Assembly: GCF_019216885.1 (NCBI RefSeq)
Contig: NZ_JAAQRC020000001.1
Location: forward strand, 744,001 to 808,000
Length of the DNA stretch: 64,000 nucleotides
From: Methylobacterium sp. SyP6R
Lineage (GTDB): Bacteria > Pseudomonadota > Alphaproteobacteria > Rhizobiales > Beijerinckiaceae
Direction of reading: 5' to 3'
The number at the start of each line of letters is the position of its first letter. Position 1 is the stretch's first letter. Positions 51,822-60,569 of this stretch are shown here, one piece after another. A model generated the notes under the pieces. It searched no databases, was not told the origin of the DNA, and saw nothing but the letters and a program-made list of their open reading frames with translations. Made by a program: the position numbers and the translations under genes.

Positions 51822-52856
51822 TCAGGCCGCCTCGAGCGTCCGCACGCGCGAGAACCCGACCAGCCTGCGGGCATCCTCGTCCCAAAGCGCCAGACCGAGG
51901 CAGCGGAGGCTGTCGCGCAGCGTCAGGCGGCCCACCTGCCCGAGCATCGCGTGGTCGTCCATGCATTCCTGGAGGCGGTAGTTCGGGATGCGGCTGTTGA
52001 GGTGATGGACGTGGTGCAGGCCGACATTGCCGGTGAACCATTGCAGCACCGCCGGCAGCACGTAGTGCGAGCTTCCACCGAGAGCGGCGGTGTGGAAGTC
52101 CCAGGTCTCGGGACCGTCCCAGACCGTGTCCTCGTACTGGTGCTGGACGTAGAACAGCCATCCGCCGATCCAGGCCGCCACGCACGTCGTCGGAACGAGC
52201 GCGACGAGCACCGGCATCACCCCGCCCGCCGCGACAGCCAGCAGGCCGACGAGCACGGCGAGAGCCGCGTCGAGCGCGAGCACGTCGCGCCAAGCGGTGC
52301 GCCAGGGCAAGCCGACGCCGAACGGCATGCGCTGGAGCAGCATGAAGTTGAGCGGCGAGCCGAGCCCAATCAGCAGGAATGGATTGCGGTAGAGCCGGTA
52401 CCGGAGCCGGCCCAGGCGCGACAAGGCGAGGTACTCCCGCACCGTGAGGGTCGCGACGTCGCCGGTGCCGCGTCGGCTCAGGTCTCCGGTCGAGGCGTGG
52501 TGCAGAGCGTGCGCCCGCTTCCAGCTGTCGTAGGGCGTCAGCGTCAGCAGGCTGAGGGCGCGGCCGATGCCGTCGTTGGCGGTGCGGGAGGGCAGGAACG
52601 ATCCGTGCCCGCAATCGTGCTGGATGATGAAGAGGCGGACGAGGAGGCCGCCGGCCGGGACGGCGAGGAGCGGCACGACCCAGCCATGCCCGGTCGCCGC
52701 CGCGGCGACCATGGCGGCGCACAGGACGAGGTAGGGCAGACCGGTATTGGCAATCTGGCCGAGGGCGCTGCGCACGTCCGGCTCCCGGTAGGCCGCGCAA
52801 TGGCGGGCGATGTCGCGCGCCGCGATTCCTGCGGGAGGCGTCGTCTGGGTATTCAT
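51822..52856 (-). CDS. Membrane fatty acid desaturase
   Basis: This desaturase of about 344 residues has the three di-iron histidine boxes HDCGH, HALHH and HHVHH, with four hydrophobic helices placed between them. The segment FFxFIIQHDCGHGSF-like and GNVGLHHVHHLNSRIPNY identify an acyl-lipid/acyl-CoA desaturase of the DesA type. It introduces a double bond into membrane acyl chains using O2 and ferredoxin/cytochrome. The ATG at 52856 is chosen over the longer frame (52934), whose N-terminus is Pro-rich. It lies about 107 bases behind transketolase on the same strand. Confidence 0.87.
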   Translation of the reverse strand: MNTQTTPPAGIAARDIARHCAAYREPDVRSALGQIANTGLPYLVLCAAMVAAAATGHGWVVPLLAVPAGGLLVRLFIIQHDCGHGSFLPSRTANDGIGRALSLLTLTPYDSWKRAHALHHASTGDLSRRGTGDVATLTVREYLALSRLGRLRYRLYRNPFLLIGLGSPLNFMLLQRMPFGVGLPWRTAWRDVLALDAALAVLVGLLAVAAGGVMPVLVALVPTTCVAAWIGGWLFYVQHQYEDTVWDGPETWDFHTAALGGSSHYVLPAVLQWFTGNVGLHHVHHLNSRIPNYRLQECMDDHAMLGQVGRLTLRDSLRCLGLALWDEDARRLVGFSRVRTLEAA

Positions 52857-52963
52857 GGGGTCAAGCCTTGCATCGGCGGGCGGCGGTCCTGCGCCGGTCG
52901 GCCGGGACGGGGGAGGGGGCAATCGCCGCCGCATTCCCGTCCGGCCTCACAGGGAGACGGGCC

Positions 52964-54985
52964 TCAGGCGACATTCCGGGCCGCCGCCTCGACGGCGGAG
53001 ACGATGTCGGCCACCCCGAGACGGACATAGGCGAGCACGTCGTTAGGCGTACGGCCGCTCTTCGGCATGGTCCGGACCGCGAGGGCGTGCACCCTCGGCG
53101 CGTCGACGGCCTCCGCCGCGGCCTCCGCCAGTTCGCTGCCGATCCCGCCGACGTAGTTGTCCTCGACCGTCATGACCACGCCGCCGCGGCCGGCGAGTGC
53201 CAGGACCGGCGCGGTGTCCATCGGCAGGGAATAGGCGTCGACCACCGCCACCGAGTGCCCGGCGCTGGCCAGAACCTCCACCGCCTCCAGGCAGCCATGG
53301 ACCATGTAGCCGGAGGCGACCAGGACCATCCGCGGCCCGTCGTTCGGCGAGCAGCGCAGGACCTTATGGCCGCCGAACGGGAAGCGCTCGTCGTCCGCGT
53401 AGAAGATCGGCAGGTCCGCCCGCACCGCCCGCAGGTAGAAGGCGCCCGGGGAGCACGCCATGGCGAGCACCATCGCGTAGGCGCCCACGGCGTCGCTCGG
53501 GGTCAGCACCGTGACCGCCGGGCGGCCGGCCTTGTCCTCGACATGCGAGAAGGCGCGCATAAAGGCGACGTCGGCGAGCGCCATCTGGCTCGGCCCGTCC
53601 GAGGCCAGGGTCGCGCCGGCATGGGTGCCGACGAGCTTGAGTCCGGCGCCGCCGATGACCGCCATCTCGATCTGGTCGAAGGCGCGCTCCAGGAAGCGCC
53701 CGAAGGTGCTGGCGAACGGGATCTTGCCGCCGCTCGCGAGGCCCGCGGCCGCCGAGACCATGTTCTGCTCGGCGATGCGCGCCTCGAAGTAGCGCTCGGG
53801 AAAGGCCTTCGCGAAGCCGTCGGCGTAGGTCGAGTTCTTCACGTCGGCATCGAGCGCCACGACGGCGGGATTCGCGGCGCCGAGAGCCTCCAAGGCGAGC
53901 CCGTAGGCCCGGCGCGGCGAGAGGGCGCGCTTCTCCTTCACAGCTGCGGCGACCGTCGGGTTGCGGCCGACCGCCGCCATGAACCCGACCGGCTCGGTCG
54001 CAGGCGTCGAGGCCGGCGGCGCGGGAGGCGGCGCGATCGTGAGGACCGCCGCGCTCGCGCCGGGGTCGATGCCGGCGACGCCTAGCGCCCGGGCGCGCGC
54101 ATCGAGGGCGGCGAGGGCGGCGTCGAGCCCGCCTGCCGTGACGGGGGTGCCGTGATGACCCATGCCGCCGAGGTCGGGCACTCCCCAGCCCTTGACGGTG
54201 CGGGCGATGACGCAGAGGGGCCTCGCCTCCCGCGAGGTCGGCCGCGCCCGCAGGACCTGCTCGATCGCGACGGGATCGTGGCCGTCGACCACGACCGCCT
54301 CCCAGCCGAACGCCTCCGCCTTGCGTGCCAGGGACTGCCAGTCCTGGGCCGGGGAGACCCGGTCGCTCTGCCCGAGGGCGTTGCAGTTGAAGAGGGCGAC
54401 GACGGACGAGAGCCCGTGATCGGCGATGAAGTCCATCGCCTCCCAGATCTGGCCCTCTCGCGCCTCGCCGTCGCCGATGATGCAGTAGATCGCCTTCGCG
54501 CTGCCATCGATCCGGGCGGCCGCGGCAAGCCCCGCTGCGACGGAGAGCCCCTGTCCGAGCGACCCGGTCGCCGCGTCGAAGAACGGAAACCCGAGCATCG
54601 GGTTGGGGTGGCCGTCGACGAAGCTGTCGATGCTGCGCAGGGCGAGGAGATCGTCCAGCGTCATCGGCCGCGCCGCGCCGCCGGGGCGGACCGTCACGCC
54701 GAGATCGGTGCAGGCCGCGTAGACGATGGGCACCGCATGGCCCTCGGAGAGGACGAGGCGGTCGGAACCGGGGGCGTCGGGTCGGGCCGGGTCCCAGCGC
54801 ATCACCCCGTACATCAGCACCGTGACGAGGTGGGCGAGCGACAGCGCGGTGGTGGGGTGCCCGCTCCCGGCCGAGGTGGTGGCCCGAATCGCGAGCTTGC
54901 CGAGCGCGATCGCCTTGGCGTGGACGGCCTTCGACCGGATGTCGTCGGCCGGATCGATGGGCGGGACTGGCGCGGGCATGCTCAT
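52964..54985 (-). CDS. tkt: Transketolase
   Basis: This 673-residue thiamine-diphosphate enzyme moves two-carbon ketol units in the pentose phosphate/Calvin-type pathways. Visible are AGSGHPTTALSLAHL near the N-terminus, GSLGQGLSVAAGLAAAARI, the TPP motif GDGEAREGQIWEAMDFIADH ... FNCN, and the pyrimidine-domain Glu in YFEARIAEQNMVSAAAGLA. The linker contains an Ala/Pro-rich insert. It is probably a paralogue, given its location with stress genes and lack of Calvin genes nearby. Its ATG overlaps the stop of the short transaldolase-like frame (ATGA). Confidence 0.9.
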   Translation of the reverse strand: MSMPAPVPPIDPADDIRSKAVHAKAIALGKLAIRATTSAGSGHPTTALSLAHLVTVLMYGVMRWDPARPDAPGSDRLVLSEGHAVPIVYAACTDLGVTVRPGGAARPMTLDDLLALRSIDSFVDGHPNPMLGFPFFDAATGSLGQGLSVAAGLAAAARIDGSAKAIYCIIGDGEAREGQIWEAMDFIADHGLSSVVALFNCNALGQSDRVSPAQDWQSLARKAEAFGWEAVVVDGHDPVAIEQVLRARPTSREARPLCVIARTVKGWGVPDLGGMGHHGTPVTAGGLDAALAALDARARALGVAGIDPGASAAVLTIAPPPAPPASTPATEPVGFMAAVGRNPTVAAAVKEKRALSPRRAYGLALEALGAANPAVVALDADVKNSTYADGFAKAFPERYFEARIAEQNMVSAAAGLASGGKIPFASTFGRFLERAFDQIEMAVIGGAGLKLVGTHAGATLASDGPSQMALADVAFMRAFSHVEDKAGRPAVTVLTPSDAVGAYAMVLAMACSPGAFYLRAVRADLPIFYADDERFPFGGHKVLRCSPNDGPRMVLVASGYMVHGCLEAVEVLASAGHSVAVVDAYSLPMDTAPVLALAGRGGVVMTVEDNYVGGIGSELAEAAAEAVDAPRVHALAVRTMPKSGRTPNDVLAYVRLGVADIVSAVEAAARNVA

Positions 54986-55119
54986 GCGGCGGCTCCTGTG
55001 CGGGACGTGTCGGGGGCCGCCGCCGCCGGCGCGTTGCCGGATTCGATGCAGGGGCGGCTCAGGTCGTCGAGCCAGACGGCGACCCCGTTCGCCGCGAGGT
55101 CGTGCAGTGGGTTGGTCAT
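54982..55119 (-). pseudogene. Truncated transaldolase N-terminus, coupled to transketolase
   Basis: This 45-codon frame reads TNPLHDLAANGVAVWLDDLSRPCIESGN, which matches the N-terminus of transaldolase (xxPLxxLxxxGxxVWLDxxxRxxxxxG). It then diverges into an Ala-rich tail ending at a stop overlapping the transketolase ATG. The catalytic barrel is entirely missing. It may be a deletion remnant that now acts as a translated leader for transketolase. Confidence 0.6.
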
Positions 55120-55194
55120 GCGGTCATCCTTGGTTCGTCGGAGCACCCGCCGGCCGGGCCGATCCGTCGCGCCGGCCACGTCCGGGGCGCGCGG

Positions 55195-56193
55195 TCATCC
55201 GATTGACCGCAGGGGCGGGGCGCGCCCGGCTGGGAGGCGGGTGCCTTCGGCGAGCCAGGCCTCCGCCGCGCTGCGCCCGGCCGCGCGCAGCCGCAGCAGG
55301 AAACGCCAGCCGAGATCGGTGCTGCTCTCGTCCCGGAGCGCCGGGTGGTGGTCCTCTGCCGAGACGCGGTGCAGCGCCAGGGCGCGGAGCTTCGCCACCA
55401 GGGCGCTGCGGCCCCCGCCGGACCACGACAGGTCCACCATCGTGCGCAACGCGGACAGCTCGCGCTGGAGCACGCCATCGAAGGTGATCTGCTCCAGTCG
55501 CCGGACGATGTCGGGCGCGCTGCAGGGCGCCCCCTGGCCGAGACTTGGCACGATCTGAACCAGCAGGATCGCCGGGGCGTCGGACGCCTCGATGAGGCGG
55601 ATCAACGGCGGGTTGGCCGAGTAGCCCCCGTCCCAGTAGCGCCGGCCCTCGATCTCGACCGCCTGGGACTTCAGGGGGATGCAGCCCGAGGCGAGGACCA
55701 TCTTGCGCACGAGTTCGGTCTCGCGAAAGATCCGGGTCGCGCCATCCGAGACCGCGGTCGCGGCGACCAGGAGCTTGAACGGAGGCGCGGCGCGAAGGGC
55801 GTCGAAATCGACCGCGTCGGCGAGCAGCCGGTCGAGGGCATCGTGGTTGAAGGGATTCGACTGGTAGGGCGAGAGCCAGCGGGACGTGATGTCGGTGAAG
55901 ACGGTCACGGCGGGCCCGAGCTGAGGCGGCGCGGTCTCGCTGATGCGCTTCCAGAAGCGGTCGAGGTGGCGCCGCGCCTCCGGCCGGCCACCGGCGATCA
56001 GGCCGGCCGCCATCACGACGGCGTTGACCGACCCGGCATTCGTGCTGCTGACGGCGTCGATGACGAGATCGTCCTCCTCCAGCAGCCGGTCGAGGACGCC
56101 CCAGGTGAAGGCGCCGAACGAGCCGCCGCCCTGGAGTGCCAGCGAGAGGGTGCGAGGCGCGCGGTGCGGTGCGAGGTCGGTCGGTGCGGTCAT
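55195..56193 (-). CDS. Patatin-like protein with substituted nucleophile
   Basis: This protein of about 332 residues is a SuhR/RssA-type patatin: oxyanion motif LALQGGGSFGAFTWGVLDRLLEED and dyad Asp in YWDGGYSANPPLIRL. At the nucleophile elbow, where relatives have GTSAGAxNA, this protein has STNAGSVNA: the catalytic Ser is Asn and the leading Gly is Ser. It is therefore predicted to be inactive as a serine hydrolase, though it might still bind lipid. A continuous in-frame extension up to 56550 includes a possible transmembrane helix (SLLAVVGILCLGAVALSW); it could be a real membrane anchor, but the conserved domain starts at 56193. Confidence 0.78.
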   Translation of the reverse strand: MTAPTDLAPHRAPRTLSLALQGGGSFGAFTWGVLDRLLEEDDLVIDAVSSTNAGSVNAVVMAAGLIAGGRPEARRHLDRFWKRISETAPPQLGPAVTVFTDITSRWLSPYQSNPFNHDALDRLLADAVDFDALRAAPPFKLLVAATAVSDGATRIFRETELVRKMVLASGCIPLKSQAVEIEGRRYWDGGYSANPPLIRLIEASDAPAILLVQIVPSLGQGAPCSAPDIVRRLEQITFDGVLQRELSALRTMVDLSWSGGGRSALVAKLRALALHRVSAEDHHPALRDESSTDLGWRFLLRLRAAGRSAAEAWLAEGTRLPAGRAPPLRSIG

Positions 56194-56729
56194 CGGATCG
56201 GGTCCGGTGTCGGGGCGAGGACGCAGGCCGGTCCCGGGTCGGTCGGCGGGAGCGGCCGCTCCGAATGATCGCCTCTGTGCGGGGACCGCGTCCCGTCGCC
56301 TGCGCCACGACAGCGCGACCGCGCCGAGGCACAGGATCCCGACGACGGCGAGCAGCGACGGTCCGAGGCGGCGGAGAGGAGCCTGCGTCACCGGCCCGGA
56401 CCTCGGCGCGGCGGCGGATCCCTCGACGCTGGGTCCCGTGGCGCCGGTTCTCACTTGGGTGCAGACGACGGGCCGGTCCAGGAAAGCGTCCGCCATCGCG
56501 AGGCGGAACGGAAGCGGCCCGCGGCGTTCCGAACGGGGATCGATGGCCATGGTGGTCTCGTGAGCGTGGAGGAAACGGGTCGGATCCCGGGGCGATCCTT
56601 GCCCGGAAGCGGCTTGGGACCGGGCAGGAGCGCCGCCGCTTCGCGCCATCCTCCGACGCCGTCGTGGGTCCGGCGGTGGGCGATGCAGGGGCGAAAAAGC
56701 CCGATCGGAGTTCGTCCGTGGCGTTCCCA

Positions 56730-57092
56730 TCAGCGGCGTCTGCGGATCGCCACGGCGAGGAGGTAGCCGAGGGCACCGGCCATCGCGGCGAACGCGAGCG
56801 GGAATTCCTTCGCATACTGGGTGAGCGTGTCGCCGCCCCGTCGGGGGGCGGCTCCGGCCTCCGGAAGGACGTCGCGACCCGTGTCGATCGCCCGGTCGGC
56901 GAGGTCGCCGGCCTCGCCCGCCACGTCGCGCACGGTGTCGCTTGCCTGCCCGACGCGGGTCTCGGTGGCGCCTCCGACCTCGTCCCGCTTGCCCTCCGCC
57001 CTGGTCTCGTCGTTCCCGGCTACGGTGCCGGCCGCGCCCTGGACCTTGCCGCCGAACTCCCTGGCGGCGCCGGCGATGCGGTTCTCGTCCAT
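56730..57092 (-). CDS. CsbD-like stress protein with C-terminal membrane anchor
   Basis: This 120-residue protein has a CsbD-type N-terminus (DENRIAGAAREFGGKVQGAAGTVAGN), then a long amphipathic/disordered segment of DUF883/ElaB character (SDTVRDVAGEAGDLADRAIDTGRDVL). It ends in one transmembrane helix (FPLAFAAMAGALGYLLAVAIRRRR). The RRRR end puts the C-terminus in the cytoplasm. AGGAG precedes the ATG. CsbD proteins are general-stress markers; tail-anchored combinations suggest membrane/ribosome association (inference). Confidence 0.8.
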   Translation of the reverse strand: MDENRIAGAAREFGGKVQGAAGTVAGNDETRAEGKRDEVGGATETRVGQASDTVRDVAGEAGDLADRAIDTGRDVLPEAGAAPRRGGDTLTQYAKEFPLAFAAMAGALGYLLAVAIRRRR

Positions 57093-57498
57093 CTCGTTCT
57101 CCTGTCGTCGTCGGGTCGGGGGCCGCCGCCGGGCGGAACCGGCTGGTCCGCCCGTCCGCCGTGCCACCCGCATGAAGGCCCGTCAGGGTCGGCCGGTCGT
57201 CGGGTTGGTGGGGTCGTCGTCGGTCGGCCCCAACCGCCGGGTTTCCGGACGGTCGTCCGACGCCTCGGCCCGCTCCGTCATGCCCGGCGGCGCGTCGCGG
57301 GCTTCGCTGCGGCCGTTGCCGGAACGGCCGCAGCGCCTCACGGGACCGATCTTCCGCCGCCCGCGTGGCGGGAGGGCATGGCCGATGCTGCGATCGCGAA
57401 CAGGACGAGAAGCTGGATCACGGCACCGGCCTTTCACGGGAGGAGAGCCGAGGAGGCCCGGAGTGATGCGGGGCTCGCAGGCGCGGCCCGCAAGGACG
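57093..57498. other. Intergenic region between stress genes
   Basis: About 400 bases with no confident gene. A minus-strand 27-codon frame from GTG 57421 to 57338 (VIQLLVLFAIAASAMPSRHAG) could encode a hydrophobic micropeptide, but support is weak. Confidence 0.35.
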
Positions 57499-58473
57499 TC
57501 ACACGCGGCGCGGCGCCGGTGCGTGGGAGGAGATGCGGGTGACGACCGGCGCGACGGCCGCGCTGCGACCGGCGAAGAAGGCGGCGAGCGCACCGAAGAT
57601 CAGGGCCAGCGCCCCGGAGAGGGCTCCCTGGGACACCCGACGGGCAGCGGCGTCGGCAACCTCCTTCGACTGCTCCTTGGCCGAGGCGAGGGTCTCCTTG
57701 AACTGCTGCACGTATTGGGCGACCTGGCTCCGGGCCTGCTCGACGGGGATGTTCTGGGCCTTCGCCAGGGCCTGGGCGGCCTTGTCCTGCGCGGCGGCCT
57801 GCTGGGCTCCGTCGCCCGAGACGGCGGCGCGCATGGCGGTCACCGCGGTGTCCTTCAGCGCGGCCGGATCGGACCCGGATCCGCCCCGGATTCCGGCCTC
57901 GATCCCTGAGAACGGGTCCGTGACCTTGCTCAGGGACGGCGCCGCCGCCTGCGCCAGGGTCGAGACCGATCCGCTCATCGCGTTGCCGACCCCGCCGATG
58001 GCCGAGGTGGCCGTGCCGAGGGCGCCACTGACGATGCCGCTGGCTGCCGACGACAGCATGTACAGGACGACGAGGGTCGAGACTGCCCAGGCGAGCAGGC
58101 CGTGATGACCTGCCATGGCGGGCGACGGCTTGCCCGAGAGCCGGCCGGCGAAGTATCCGCCAGCCCCCGCGGCGAGGATCCCGGAGAGGACGAACCAGAG
58201 GCCGGCGCCGATGCCGAGCGAACTCGCCGCCGGGGTGCCGTCGCCCAGGGGATCGACCGTCGAGAGGCCGATGCCGAGGCCGAGCATGTTCAGGATAACC
58301 TGGGCGATGAGCCCGACCGTGGCGCCCGCGAAGACTGCGCTCCACGAGACCGAGTTCAGCATCATCGTGCGCACCTCCTCGGCCGGCGCGACGGCATTCG
58401 TCTGGGATGGGGCCGGATCGAGGCCGGGCTGGCGGCCCGGGGCGACGGGCGTGGCTTCGCTGATGGTGGGCAT
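57499..58473 (-). CDS. PhnA-like multi-pass membrane protein
   Basis: This protein of about 324 residues starts PTISEATPVAPG and then has MMLNSVSWSAVFAGATVGLIAQVILNMLGLGIGLSTVDP, a hallmark of a Rhizobiales family annotated PhnA-like. Helices follow (GLWFVLSGILAAGAGGYFAGRL, LLAWAVSTLVVLYMLSSAASGIV). A large loop contains repeated Ala/Gln coiled-coil-like sequence (AQDKAAQALAKAQNIPVEQARSQVAQYVQQFKETLASAKEQS), and a final helix precedes a cationic tail. It is upstream of CsbD and downstream of GlsB, forming a membrane-stress block. Function unknown. Confidence 0.78.
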   Translation of the reverse strand: MPTISEATPVAPGRQPGLDPAPSQTNAVAPAEEVRTMMLNSVSWSAVFAGATVGLIAQVILNMLGLGIGLSTVDPLGDGTPAASSLGIGAGLWFVLSGILAAGAGGYFAGRLSGKPSPAMAGHHGLLAWAVSTLVVLYMLSSAASGIVSGALGTATSAIGGVGNAMSGSVSTLAQAAAPSLSKVTDPFSGIEAGIRGGSGSDPAALKDTAVTAMRAAVSGDGAQQAAAQDKAAQALAKAQNIPVEQARSQVAQYVQQFKETLASAKEQSKEVADAAARRVSQGALSGALALIFGALAAFFAGRSAAVAPVVTRISSHAPAPRRV

Positions 58474-58511
58474 TGGGGATTCCTGGATGTCGGGATGGGA
58501 CGGGCGGCGGA

Positions 58512-58769
58512 TCAGACGACCCGGCGGCCCACGAGGGCGTGGTAGAGCCACAGCACGACCACCGCTCCAACGGTGGCGACGAGCAGGCTGTAGAGGTTGA
58601 GTCCCGAGACGCCGGGCTCGCCGAACTGATGGAACAGGAAGCCGCCGACGACGGCGCCCACGATTCCGAGTGCGATGTCGACGATCAGCCCCTGGCCGGT
58701 GCTGTTGACGATCCTGCTGCCGATGAATCCGGCGATCAGGCCGAGGATGATCCAGGCGAGGAAAGACAT
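58512..58769 (-). CDS. GlsB/YeaQ/YmgE-family stress membrane protein
   Basis: This 85-residue small membrane protein of the transglycosylase-associated (GlsB/YmgE) family has three helices with the Gly-rich patterns SFLAWIILGLIAGFIGSRIVN, GLIVDIALGIVGAVVGGFLF and LYSLLVATVGAVVVLWLYHAL. Such proteins respond to envelope or acid stress. The ATG at 58769 gives the family start; an upstream extension to 58940 is rejected. It is 38 bases from the PhnA-like gene, same strand. Confidence 0.85.
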   Translation of the reverse strand: MSFLAWIILGLIAGFIGSRIVNSTGQGLIVDIALGIVGAVVGGFLFHQFGEPGVSGLNLYSLLVATVGAVVVLWLYHALVGRRVV

Positions 58770-59702
58770 GGGTTGGCTCCAGCTTGCGGCAGGCGGCGGG
58801 TCCCGGCGCGAACGCGCGACGGGCGATGGAACGCATCCGATGGCGAGGTCCGCATCGGGCGCGTGGACATGACGGGTGTCGAATGCGGCCGTGGCTTCGG
58901 CCTTGCCGACCGTCAGGCCGATGGCCTGCTTGCAGGGCACCGCATGATCGGGCGGCGGATGCCTACGGCATCGGATGGATCGGCCCCGCCGCCATGGCCA
59001 TTCATACCTTCGCAGAGGGTACGATTATTAAATATCTGTTCGTGGCATAAGTTCCAAATATTTTAGCGATTTATTGAAGATAAGTCGGCGGACGGGCCGA
59101 AATATACAAATAACATATGTATGTCTTATTCGAGACAATCATCGTTGGATGATGATCGGCACGGAAGAGATCGTCGCCAGGACCGAAAAACACGTCGCCA
59201 CGCGGATGGAAACACCGACCGGTCCGTCACGGGCCGCCGGCCGTCGAAACCAGGGACGGGATCCCGCAAGGCACGCATCCGTACGGCGTGACGATCCCCA
59301 CTCCTCGTACCGGGCCGCGTCGGGCGGCCCCGTCGACCCCTCGGCGGAGCAGTCGCACCGACCATGTTTCTTCACATGTCCGACGCCTCGATATTGGCAT
59401 ACCCGAGAAAGACGCACCCGATCATATGATGAAATAATATAAATTGGCGCTATTCAATGGTGTCCAGGTCGGATTTTCGATAATACCCCCTCCTGCGATT
59501 AAGGGAGCGACATAAGTATCCGAGCGTTGCCGGGCATGGGCGCATGCCGTCTCGCGGGGTGTTGGCGCCGGCGGAACGGCCGATATCCGGGAGCGCCGAC
59601 ACCGAAGCCCGCAGGCTCGTCGGCGATTCGACCCGGTGTGTGGTGCCCGTCCGCCGCCCCTAGCGCATCCAGGAATCGATCAACCTTCAACGGAGATCCG
59701 GC
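58770..59702. other. Regulatory/non-coding stretch with AT-rich core
   Basis: More than 900 bases without a supported gene. The segment 59020-59140 is AT-rich in an otherwise GC-rich region and contains an ACATATGTATGT near-palindrome and the inverted pair TGTCT (59122-59126) / AGACA (59133-59137), so it may hold promoter/operator sequence. Open frames here look like shadows. Confidence 0.4.
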
Positions 59703-59990
59703 ATGGCCGAGCGTCACGATCAAGCCCTATCCCCGCCGGGGCCGCAGCGGAAGGGGGGCCGGATCAAAGGATTCCAGAGCTACGTCCGATCGCACCATGA
59801 TCGGGCGATTCTCCGGGCAGCGGCTCCGCGCAGGCCTCGCGATAATAAATTCTATGACATTCAAATGATATTTTCGCACAATCCCCTTATAGGTGCGAAT
59901 TATTTCAATGTCACGTGGCTGAACCATCCTGATATTCGGCAAGTTGTCGTTCATACGACTCGCAAAATCGCTAGCGGAGCATGCACATGA
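59703..59990 (+). CDS. Hypothetical small protein
   Basis: This 95-residue frame is unrecognised. It has a basic N-terminal half (QRKGGRIKGFQSYVRSHHDRAIL) and a C-terminal half with AT-richer codons (DIQMIFSHNPLIGANYFNVTWLNHPDIRQVVVHTT). GGAG lies seven bases before the ATG, and its stop overlaps the ATG of the next gene (ATGA), two independent signs that it is translated. Function unknown. Confidence 0.4.
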   Translation: MAERHDQALSPPGPQRKGGRIKGFQSYVRSHHDRAILRAAAPRRPRDNKFYDIQMIFSHNPLIGANYFNVTWLNHPDIRQVVVHTTRKIASGACT

Positions 59991-60271
59991 CGGAAAACAC
60001 ATCGGGCCAGGACAGCCGCCAAGGCAAGCCTGGCAAGCCCGTGCTCTATGTCTTGATCGCCAGCTTCGGCTTGGCCTTGGTCTCGTTCGTCGCCCTGCTG
60101 ACCTGGCAAGGCGCGAATGCGCCGACAGACGTGAGCCAGACCGCATCGCGACAGCAGGGCACGGGTTCGGCGAGCGGGCCGTCGAACGCAGCGACGTCGG
60201 CGACTTCCACTGGCGTGCCCGCCGGCAACCCGGCCTACCCGCAACCCGCGTCGCGCAGCGGCAATCCGTGA
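59987..60271 (+). CDS. Small single-pass membrane protein
   Basis: This protein of about 94 residues has a short basic cytoplasmic N-terminus (TENTSGQDSRQGKPGKP), one transmembrane helix (VLYVLIASFGLALVSFVALLTW), and a periplasmic Ser/Thr/Ala/Pro-rich tail with no structure. The ATG at 59987 has GGAG at proper spacing and overlaps the preceding stop; an ATG at 59981 is too close to that site. Function unknown. The gap after it (60272-60569) shows nothing. Confidence 0.6.
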   Translation: MTENTSGQDSRQGKPGKPVLYVLIASFGLALVSFVALLTWQGANAPTDVSQTASRQQGTGSASGPSNAATSATSTGVPAGNPAYPQPASRSGNP

Positions 60272-60569
60272 CACCCGTCTCGACCGAGGGGTGGGGCGGC
60301 TATTCCGCGACATCGACCGGTGGCCGGCATGTCACTGTCGGCCGATAGCGGCGACGGCGGCGGCATTCGCAAGGATCGTGTCCGGGGCCGCGGGCGGGGG
60401 GCGTCCCCACGGGTTGATCGGCGCTCGCGCGGCGGGGCTCGCCGCACAGGCGCTGGCTGTCCGCCGGCCGTATCCTCGCTCCAGTCCGGGGACCGGCACC
60501 ACCGATGAATCCGGCGGCGGTCGAACCCACCCGCGAGGGGCGCCGCCGACCGTGCCTCGGTCCTCGGCC

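Noticed and set aside
53000..56000. Long plus-strand frames opposite transketolase and the patatin-like gene
   Set aside because: They have shadow composition and no ribosome sites; the minus-strand genes have clear catalytic motifs.
57338..57421. 27-residue hydrophobic micropeptide
   Set aside because: It has a GTG start and only a weak ribosome site; not enough evidence to call a gene.
59126..59365. 79-residue minus-strand frame upstream of the small-protein pair
   Set aside because: Arg/Pro-rich composition and no supporting start signal.
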